64,000 nucleotides of DNA from Bradyrhizobium sp. AZCC 1719 (lineage in GTDB: Bacteria > Pseudomonadota > Alphaproteobacteria > Rhizobiales > Xanthobacteraceae), in assembly GCF_036924525.1 (NCBI RefSeq), contig NZ_JAZHRU010000001.1, forward strand, positions 1,889,001 to 1,953,000, read 5' to 3'. Of the stretch, positions 55,052 through 62,049 are shown piece by piece. The position numbers and the translations under genes were made by a program. The notes under the pieces were generated by a model. It saw only the letters and a list, made by a program, of their open reading frames with translations, did no database searches and was not told the origin of the DNA. Within the stretch, counting starts at the first letter, position 1. Every line of letters begins with the position of its first letter.

Positions 55052-55966
55052 ATGAGCCTGTTCGGCAAAATCTCGACCTATGACGAGCGCTCCGCGCGCC
55101 TGGCCGGCATTGGATTGATGCTGCTGTCAATCTTCATGTTCTCGTTCGGCGATGCGCTTGGGAAATTCATGGTCGCGACCTATTCGGTCGGGCAGTTGCT
55201 GTGGCTGCGCGCCTGCGCGGCGCTGCTGGTGCTGTTGCCGGTGATCTGGAAGCAGCGCGCCGAGTTCTCGCGCCTCGAGCGGCCGTGGCTGCAGCTACTG
55301 CGCGTGACGCTCTCGACGCTCGAAGTCGCGGCGTTCTTTCTCGCCACCGTCTATCTGCCGCTTGCCGACGTCATCACCTATTATCTGGCCTCGCCGATTT
55401 TCGTCACCGCGCTTTCCGGCATCGTGCTCGGCGAACGGGTCGGCTGGCGGCGCTGGACCGCGATCCTGGTCGGATTCTGCGGCGTCCTGATTGCGCTGCG
55501 CCCGTCCACGCAAACAGTAAGCTGGCCGGCGATGATCGCGCTCGGCGGCAGCCTGTCGTTCGCGTTCCTGATGCTGATCACGCGCTCGTTGCGGGAGACG
55601 CCGGATATCGTCCTGACGACCACGCAGTTCGGCGGCACGTTCCTGCTCGGCGCGCTGATGTCGCCGATCGGCTGGGTGACGCCGAGCGCCGGCAGTCTCG
55701 GCCTGTTTGCCGCGGCGGGTGTGGTTTCCGTCGTTGCACTCTTGTGCATCAACCGGTCGCTGAAACTTGCGCCGGCCAGCGTCGTGGTGCCGTATCAATA
55801 TTCGATGATCGTATGGGCGGTGATCTTCGGCTTCGTCGTGTTCGGCGACGTGCCGTCAATCTCGACCCTCATCGGCGCTGCCATCATCATCGGTGCGGGG
55901 TTCTATATCTTCCTGCGCGAGCAGAAGTTGGGCCACGAGGAAGCGGTGGTGAATCCGCCGGCGTGA
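55052..55966 (+). CDS. EamA/DMT-superfamily membrane transporter
   Basis: 304 residues from the ATG at 55052 (Shine-Dalgarno aggaaa). About ten hydrophobic helices occur in two EamA halves: GIGLMLLSIFMFSFGDALGK opens the first, and ALGGSLSFAFLMLITRSL the second, with VVVPYQYSMIVWAVIFGFVV near the end. DMT exporters of this kind move small metabolites or amino acids; the substrate cannot be inferred. An upstream open stretch in frame is intergenic repeat, not gene. Confidence 0.9.
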   Translation: MSLFGKISTYDERSARLAGIGLMLLSIFMFSFGDALGKFMVATYSVGQLLWLRACAALLVLLPVIWKQRAEFSRLERPWLQLLRVTLSTLEVAAFFLATVYLPLADVITYYLASPIFVTALSGIVLGERVGWRRWTAILVGFCGVLIALRPSTQTVSWPAMIALGGSLSFAFLMLITRSLRETPDIVLTTTQFGGTFLLGALMSPIGWVTPSAGSLGLFAAAGVVSVVALLCINRSLKLAPASVVVPYQYSMIVWAVIFGFVVFGDVPSISTLIGAAIIIGAGFYIFLREQKLGHEEAVVNPPA

Positions 55967-55976
55967 TTCTTTCTTA

Positions 55977-56157
55977 CCCTCCCCTGGAGGGGGAGGGTCG
56001 GCTCGCATGAGCGCAGCGAAATGCGAGACGGGGTGGGGTGATCTCTCCACTCGGGCACTGCTGGATGTGGAGAGACCGTCACCCCACCCCGCCGCTCATT
56101 TCATGAGCGTCGACCCACGAGCGAGCTTCGCTCGTCTCGGACCCCTCCAGGGGAGGG
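55977..56157. repeat. Dispersed palindromic repeat, family D (long copy)
   Basis: ccctcccctggagggggagg at the left and cccctccaggggagggt at the right, with a ggggtggggtgatctctcca core as at 35501-35659. This copy has an extra small palindrome of about 25 bases at 56117-56141 (gagcgagcttcgctc). It separates the convergent DMT and GNAT genes. Confidence 0.85.
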
Positions 56158-56165
56158 TAAAAGAT

Positions 56166-56768
56166 TCACCGCTCCCTTCGCGTCGAGCTTCCCCAGTTCT
56201 TCAGCGATGCCCACACGCTGCGCGTCAGGCGGAAGCGGTCGACCGGGGTCGAGCATCCCAGCGCTTCGAAGCGGTGCAACTCGACGCCGTTCCACTGGAA
56301 GCCGCATTTCTCCAGGATGTTTCGCGAGCCCGGGTTGGCGACGCGGGCACCCGAAATCAGATGTTCGGCATCGAACTCCTCGAAGAAAAAATCGATCACG
56401 GCGCGTGCGGCTTCGGTGCCGAAACCCTGGCCCCAATGCGCGACGCCAAGCCAGTAGCCGAGTTCCGGTGTATCCGGGTCAGTGCGGTCGATGCCGACCA
56501 TGCCGATCGGCGAATAGTTGTGTTCGATCAGAAACACCGTCTCGCTGTTGTCGGTGGCATTCGCCCGCACGAACTCGACCGCGTGGTCCGGCAGGTAGGG
56601 ATGCGGCAGGCGGCGGGTGTTTTCCGCAATGCGGCGATCATTGGCGAGATGCGCAATCGCTTTTACGTCCGCGAGCGTCGGCCGGCGCAGTGTCAGCCGT
56701 TCGGTCTCGAGGACGCAGCTACTCGTCTGACGCAGCGTCGGGGTCTGGATCGGGATGTCCTGCAACAT
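56166..56768 (-). CDS. RimJ/RimL-type GNAT N-acetyltransferase
   Basis: 200 residues. LETERLTLRRPTLADVKAI is the usual start of the GNAT_3 domain. GYWLGVAHWGQGFGTEAARA contains the acetyl-CoA loop, and VANPGSRNILEKCGFQWNG follows. Members acetylate protein N-termini or small amines. It follows rpmA on the same strand but a terminator lies between them, so it probably has its own promoter. Confidence 0.88.
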   Translation of the reverse strand: MLQDIPIQTPTLRQTSSCVLETERLTLRRPTLADVKAIAHLANDRRIAENTRRLPHPYLPDHAVEFVRANATDNSETVFLIEHNYSPIGMVGIDRTDPDTPELGYWLGVAHWGQGFGTEAARAVIDFFFEEFDAEHLISGARVANPGSRNILEKCGFQWNGVELHRFEALGCSTPVDRFRLTRSVWASLKNWGSSTRRER

Positions 56769-56798
56769 GTCGGGCTCCTGATTGCGAATATGCGCAAA

Positions 56799-56830
56799 TT
56801 AAAAGGGGAGGCCGGTTTCCCGCCTCCCCT
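56799..56830 (-). terminator. Rho-independent terminator after rpmA
   Basis: Stem aggggaggc (56804-56812) / gcctcccct (56822-56830). On the minus strand it is followed by ttttaattt. It lies about 60 bases past the rpmA stop and just upstream of the acetyltransferase start. Confidence 0.85.
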
Positions 56831-56891
56831 GGAGCCCATTTCGACTCCGCCGGTTCAACAGGATCCGGCAGACTCGAATTTTGTCCACCGT

Positions 56892-57161
56892 CTACTCGGC
56901 CGCCTCCGTCATCGGAACTACCGATACGAAGGTGCGGCCATTGGCTTTTGCACGGAATTCGACATGACCTTCGACTTTGGCAAAGAGAGTATGGTCGGTG
57001 CCCATGCCGACATTAAGGCCGGGATGCCAGGTGGTGCCGCGTTGACGCGCGATAATGTTGCCGGGAATCACGTGTTCGCCGCCATACGCCTTGATGCCAA
57101 GGCGCTTGCCCGCTGAATCGCGTCCGTTTCGCGATGAACCGCCTGCTTTTTTGTGAGCCAT
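56892..57161 (-). CDS. rpmA: 50S ribosomal protein L27
   Basis: 89 residues. [20 protein letters not shown] is the canonical start, with no N-terminal cleavable extension of the Firmicutes kind. [14 protein letters not shown] is the signature. L27 reaches the peptidyl-transferase centre. It is downstream of rplU, as in nearly all bacteria. Confidence 0.98.
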   Translation of the reverse strand: MAHKKAGGSSRNGRDSAGKRLGIKAYGGEHVIPGNIIARQRGTTWHPGLNVGMGTDHTLFAKVEGHVEFRAKANGRTFVSVVPMTEAAE

Positions 57162-57322
57162 GGCCCGTCTCCGATTTCTCGAATATCTCTAGATCAATTC
57201 CTTGACGGAATCATTTCACTTTTTCTCACGCCTCAACTTTCGTCGAGGCGCATCACTTCTGGTCGCTAGCCGTTCGCGCGGCGTCTTGGCCGGAGCCTTA
57301 ACTTCTTGGCCGTCTTCGGCGC

Positions 57323-57703
57323 CTAGTCGTCCTTGGCAGCCGGTGCGGCGACCTTTTCCCTCTTCGGCCGCGGGCCGATCGAAGGTTTGGCGCTATCGGT
57401 CAATATCTCGGTGATGCGAAGCACCGTGATCTCGTCGCGATAGCCGCGCTTGCGCCGCGAATTCTTGCGGCGACGCTTCTTGAACGCGATCACCTTGGGG
57501 CCGCGCTTGTGGTCCAGCACTTCGGCTGCAACGGAAGCGCCTGCCACCGTCGGCGCGCCCAGCACCGGCGTATCACCGCCGACCACCAGAACTTCACCAA
57601 GCTGCACGATCGTGCCGACTTCGCCGGCGATCTTGCCTATCTCGAGCACATCATCCGGAACGACGCGGTACTGCCGGCCGCCGGTTTTGATGACTGCGAA
57701 CAT
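57323..57703 (-). CDS. rplU: 50S ribosomal protein L21
   Basis: 126 residues. MFAVIKTGGRQYRVVPDDVL and KRRRKNSRRKRGYRDEITVL are typical of L21. A short charged extension (RPKREKVAAPAAKDD) lies beyond the common C-terminus. First gene of the rplU-rpmA pair; the gap between them is 161 bases. The promoter should lie in 57704-57900, followed upstream by a palindromic repeat. Confidence 0.97.
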   Translation of the reverse strand: MFAVIKTGGRQYRVVPDDVLEIGKIAGEVGTIVQLGEVLVVGGDTPVLGAPTVAGASVAAEVLDHKRGPKVIAFKKRRRKNSRRKRGYRDEITVLRITEILTDSAKPSIGPRPKREKVAAPAAKDD

Positions 57704-57954
57704 CGTTTTTTTCCTTCGTGTTCGATCCCGGCCTCGGACGTATTCCCGAAAGGGCTGTCCGGGTCGGCTTTTTGGTCAGTCGTTATGGGTACGATTTTCG
57801 CGCGGCCGGGGAGCAAACCCCTTAAGATTTCGCGCAAAAACAAGCGGCGCGAGAAATCCCGCGCCGGATGCGGGGACTTATAGCCCGAGAATGCCCTGAG
57901 TCAAGGCAAAAGGGTCTGAAAACCCTCCAAAAATGAAGGATTTGGCCGGGAAAA

Positions 57955-58034
57955 GGCGAATGGCAAGTGGCGAATAGCGAGTAAAGGGGGCCTTATTTGC
58001 CGCCTCCATTCGCTATTTGCCACTCGCCATTCGC
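57955..58034. repeat. Palindromic repeat, family E
   Basis: ggcgaatggcaagtggcgaa and its complement ttgccactcgccattcgc flank a central ggggccttatttgccgcc. It is related to the repeat between atpD and atpC. It lies between rplU and the ROK-type gene; the rest of 57704-58097 holds no gene. Confidence 0.85.
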
Positions 58035-58097
58035 TCCTTGTGAAACCAACGGGTTCCCCGTCCGTTGTCGCCAGCGAGATCCGGCAGGGCGAAGGCA

Positions 58098-59195
58098 ATG
58101 GCAGAAGACGTCGTTACGAATACCGGCATCGCGCACCACGGCGCCACCCGCCTGCCGTCAGTCGAGGTCGATAGTTTCAATGTCGAACTGAAGGACGACG
58201 AAGGCTTTCTCGGGGACCGCGCCAGCAAGGGGGCCTTCCGCAAGATACTGGACGACTTACGCAGGCCGCTGAAGAAAAACGGCGACGATCCCTTGGGCAA
58301 GAAATCCGCCGACGAGATCGCCAAGGGCGAACTCGACGAGGCGCTGGTCGGCGACGATGTCGGTGCCGCCGCGCTGGTGCACGGCGCGATCGAGGAGTTC
58401 GCGCAGGAATTGGCCTATGTGACGCGCCGCTTCCTCAAGACCAAGGCCTGGGCCGATACCGAGCGCATCGTGGTCGGCGGCGGCTTCCGGCAGAGCCGGG
58501 TCGGCGAGATAGCCATCGCCCGCACCGACCTCATCCTCAAGGGCGAAGAATTCGAAGTCGATCTGTTGCCGATCCGCTTTCATCCCGATGACGCCGGCCT
58601 GATCGGCACGCTGCATCTGGCGCCGTCCTGGATCTTCGAGGGACACGACAGCATCCTTGCCGTCGATATCGGCGGCACCAACATCCGCTGCGGCATCGTG
58701 GAGACGCGCTGGAAGCAGGCGCCGGACCTCTCCAAGGCGGACGTCTGGAGGTCCGAGCTGTGGCGGCATGCCGACGATGAGCCGACGCGCGAAGGCGCGG
58801 TAAAACGGCTGGTGAAGATGCTGAAGGACCTGATTGCCGCGGCAGAAGTGGAAGGCCTGAAACTTGCGCCCTTTATCGGGATCGCGTGCCCTGGCGTCAT
58901 TGACGAGGACGGCTCGATCGAGAAGGGCGCGCAGAACCTGCCGGGCAATTGGGAAAGCAGCAAGTTCAATCTGCCGGCAAGCCTGGTGGAGGCGATTCCC
59001 AAGATCGGTACGCACGACACCGCCGTGCTGATGCACAACGACGGCGTGGTGCAGGGCCTTTCCGAAGTTCCCTTCATGCAGGATGTCGAGCGCTGGGGCG
59101 TGTTGACCATCGGTACCGGGCTCGGCAATGCGCGCTTCACGAACAGGCGGAAGGACGACGGCAAGGACGAGAAGAAGGCGAAAAAAGGCCGGTAG
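58098..59195 (+). CDS. ROK-type sugar-kinase-like protein with permuted domain order
   Basis: 365 residues from the ATG at 58098. The phosphate-1 motif AVDIGGTNIR is at 188-197, where a normal ROK protein has it at the N-terminus. It is followed by ACPGVID (263-269), NLPGNW (280-285), the catalytic-type Asn-Asp (314-315) and TIGTGLGNARF (338-347). The gene ends there. The features usually C-terminal to these are found first: a long helix (88-115), RIVVGGGF (123-130) and DDAGLIG (164-170). The Cys-rich zinc motif of ROK kinases is absent. It is probably an actin-like fold ATPase or hexokinase relative; substrate unknown. Confidence 0.8.
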   Translation: MAEDVVTNTGIAHHGATRLPSVEVDSFNVELKDDEGFLGDRASKGAFRKILDDLRRPLKKNGDDPLGKKSADEIAKGELDEALVGDDVGAAALVHGAIEEFAQELAYVTRRFLKTKAWADTERIVVGGGFRQSRVGEIAIARTDLILKGEEFEVDLLPIRFHPDDAGLIGTLHLAPSWIFEGHDSILAVDIGGTNIRCGIVETRWKQAPDLSKADVWRSELWRHADDEPTREGAVKRLVKMLKDLIAAAEVEGLKLAPFIGIACPGVIDEDGSIEKGAQNLPGNWESSKFNLPASLVEAIPKIGTHDTAVLMHNDGVVQGLSEVPFMQDVERWGVLTIGTGLGNARFTNRRKDDGKDEKKAKKGR

Positions 59196-59342
59196 TGATC
59201 GTTTTCGCCGGAGGTAAGGTTGACTGGTTAGGTTAAAAACGGGATCGCGTTGCCGTTTCCGCAGCCGTTGCTACCGTCATTTTGTCGCTCCGGCTGACCG
59301 GCGAAGCCGCACTTCCCGGCCAGGATTTCAAAGCAGCGGCAC

Positions 59343-59387
59343 GGGACCGCCAGTTTTTTGTCGCGTCTGGCGGTCCCACCTCTTTTC
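59343..59387 (+). terminator. Possible terminator between the ROK-type gene and tRNA-Ser
   Basis: Perfect 11-bp stem gggaccgccag (59343-59353) / ctggcggtccc (59367-59377) with a T-rich loop, followed by acctctttt. It lies about 150 bases after the ROK-type stop. No gene was seen in 59196-59505. Confidence 0.5.
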
Positions 59388-59505
59388 CAAAAAGCCGCCT
59401 GGCCCGCTTTTGGCGAATTTCTCCGCCGCGCGCCTTGTCTGCCCCGGCTTCCTCGCCTAGAACACGGCCCGACCGCAGGGCCGAATCCGGCCCGCCTTGG
59501 CGCCT

Positions 59506-59595
59506 GGAGAGGTGGCAGAGTGGTTGAATGCACCGCACTCGAAATGCGGCATAGGTGCAAGCCTATCGGGGGTTCGAATCCCTCCCTCTCCGCCA
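59506..59595 (+). tRNA. tRNA-Ser (anticodon CGA)
   Basis: 90 bases with encoded CCA. Acceptor ggagagg pairs with cctctcc, then G73 and cca. Anticodon loop ctcgaaa gives CGA, reading UCG. A long variable arm (ataggtgcaagcctat) marks a class II serine tRNA, and the T arm has ttcgaat. Accessory-type genes begin about 200 bases downstream. Confidence 0.96.
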
Positions 59596-59803
59596 ATCTC
59601 ACGAACAGCTACCAGACTTCTAGCTTTGCTTATCGGCTCGACCGCGTGCGAAGCCGGCGAAGCTCAAGCCTGGCGCAAATTGATCTCCAGTAGCAGCGCA
59701 AAAAAATAAGTCTCTGAATGTGAACTAGCTCACCCAGGAGTTGCCAACAGCAGGCCTATTCTGCAGGGGCGGTAGTGTCGGTGGTTCGAGTGAGGAAGTT
59801 CGA

Positions 59804-62009
59804 ATGTCCACCAGGGAACCGCTACCTGGCTTCGATGATCGGGCGCCGCGTGATCGCTATTGCGATCTGATTCTCACCGGCGGCGTCACGAGTTCGATTG
59901 CCTATCCGGCAGCCGTTTTCGCGCTGGCGACCGCCTACCGTTTCAACAGCATCGGCGGAGCATCGTCCGGTGCCGGCGTCGCAGCGTTGGCGGCCGCCGC
60001 CGAATACCGGCGCCGGCACGGTTCGTCGCACGGATTCCGGATCATGCTGGAGCACACTGCGGCTGTCGCCGACGGCGTGGACGGCAAGACTCGTCTCGCG
60101 TGGCTTTTCCAGCCCGAGGAAGAGAACAGCCGTCTGTTCGATGCGCTGTTGCCCGGCTTCGCCAAGCCAACCGGCAAACTAAAGGCATTGGCAGGCGGGC
60201 TGCTGCGCGCTTACGCAAAATCGCCGATCCTCGCCATCGCGATCATCCCCCTCATCGCGCTCGTGAGGGCCGCACAGGGAGACATCGACTGGTGTTCCGC
60301 CGTCCTGATCGGAACGCTCTCCTTCGTTGGGATACTTATCGCGGGGCTCGTGCTGGTCGCACGCGACGTCGGACGCTTGGTGCAGCACGACTACGGCCTG
60401 TGCAGCGGGAGTCGCTGGGGGGAGGCACTACTCCCGCCACTCACAGATTGGCTGCACAGCCTCATCCAGGACATTGCCGGGCGCAAAGCAGGCGACCGGC
60501 CGTTGACCTTCGCGGACCTGGCGGCCGCGCCGGGCTCGCCGCGGGAAACGCTGAACGACCCCTGCCCAATGGGGGCCGCTTCGATCAACCTGCAGATGTT
60601 CACCGCCAACGTGACCCACGGGCGACCGTACATCTTTCCGCAGAATGAAGGCGAAGAGGATGACCTTCCGCTCTACTTTCGCTCGAGCGAAATGAAACGG
60701 CTGTTCCCTCCCGATGTGGTCAAGGACATGGAGGTCGACCCAGTCACTGGCCAATCAAATAAGTATCAGGGAAACGCCAAGCCGGCGCCGGCGCGGGCGA
60801 GAGCCGTCCCGGCCGGCCGGCGCCGTTTGCGTGCGACCGGTTGGTTGTTGTCGCTCATCATAGGTAAACCGCCGGTCGTTGGGAGCGAGGAGGAGCCGAT
60901 GTATCGGCTGCCAACAAAGCACCTGCCGATCGTGGTGGCTGCGCGCATGAGCGTCAGCTTTCCGGTCCTGTTCAGCGCGGTGCCGCTCTGGATCCTCGAT
61001 AAGCGGGACGAGCACAAGCATGTGTTCAGGCGTTGTCTATTCTGCGACGGTGGCATCTGTTCGAACTTTCCGATCCATCTCTTCGACAGCCCGATCCCTT
61101 CCTGGCCCACTTTCGGCATCTCGCTGTACGAAATTCCCCCGAGCAAGCAAGCGTCGGCGCGCGCGCGGTTGCCTTGGTGGAGCTGGTTTTCATGGTGGCG
61201 GTTTTGGCGGAGGAGGTTGGCGTGGATCTGGCTGGCGAGGCGGTGGTGGTCGGGGACGCCGTGGACCGGCCTTCCGAGGAGATACGGAGTGGTGCGGCTG
61301 CCACGAGACCATCTCGAAGGCAGTGAGGACCAATGGAACGAGTTCGAGACTGAGCCTGAGTCTGTCGAAAGGCTGTCCGGCTTCTTCAGCGCACTTGCTT
61401 CGACGACGATCAACTGGAACGACGCCACGCTGGCTCGCCTGCCTGGGGTCCGCGAACGCGTCGCGCGGGTGGGGCTGCGTAGCGGGATCGGCGGTCTGAA
61501 CATCCTGATGACCAAAAAGGAGATCGAGGGGTTGGCCGACCCTGGGGCGCGTGGCGGCGCTCAAGCTGCTCAAGCGTTATGCCTTTCCCGTCGCGTGGCC
61601 TTCCGGCGAACTGTCCGACGGCTGGAACGAGCATCGCTGGGTGCGACTCAACGTGCTGCGGGACAGCCTTGCAACGAGCCTGGCCGGACTGACTTGGGCG
61701 GCGTCACAGCCCGGTCAAGGCAAGCCGCTTCGCAACCTGATCCGTCAGGCGATCGACGAACCGGTGTTGAAGAAGCGTAACGATGAATCCGTGGTGAAGA
61801 AGGAAAACGATGAACCCGTACGGGATAAGGGAAACGATGAAACCGTGCGGAAGGACAACGATTCGCAACTGCTTGCGGCCCAGGCGGCCGCACTGGAGGG
61901 AGCGCTAGACGCGCTGATGCAGGCGGAGCGCGCGCTGAACATGCCGACAGTCGGGCAGCCTTATAGGCCGTCGCCAAGGCCGGTCATGCGGGTGCGGCCG
62001 CCACTCTAG
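59804..62009 (+). CDS. Patatin-like phospholipase, frameshifted near the 3' end
   Basis: Start ATG 59804. The serine-hydrolase dyad is seen: SIGGASSGAG with Ser in G-x-S-x-G near residue 53, and FCDGGICSNFP with the Asp of DGG. Two membrane helices lie at about 142-190. A tryptophan-rich insert occupies 456-487. As written the frame ends at 61780 with an unrelated tail. Removing one G from GGGG at 61544-61547 joins it to the frame ending at 62009 (VAALKLLKRYAFPVAWPSGE, and the family-like ending PYRPSPRPVMRVRPPL). The DyP-type gene starts 40 bases on. Function is inferred as lipid acyl hydrolase. Confidence 0.75.
61754..61863 (+). repeat. 27-bp coding tandem repeat
   Basis: Four imperfect units starting near 61754, with aacgatgaa at 61779, 61806 and 61833 and aacgat at 61857 (steps 27, 27, 24). 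In the restored patatin frame they encode DEPVLKKRN, DESVVKKEN, DEPVRDKGN and DETVRKDN. Confidence 0.85.
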
Positions 62010-62049
62010 TGAACTCAATTGCAAGGGTCAGGGAACGAGGGGAACCGCC

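Noticed and set aside
59598..59803. Integrated element attachment site next to tRNA-Ser
   Set aside because: No integrase and no direct repeat of the tRNA 3' end was found within the window; the right boundary may lie outside it.
61754..61863. CRISPR array
   Set aside because: Units are contiguous 27-bp coding repeats without spacers.
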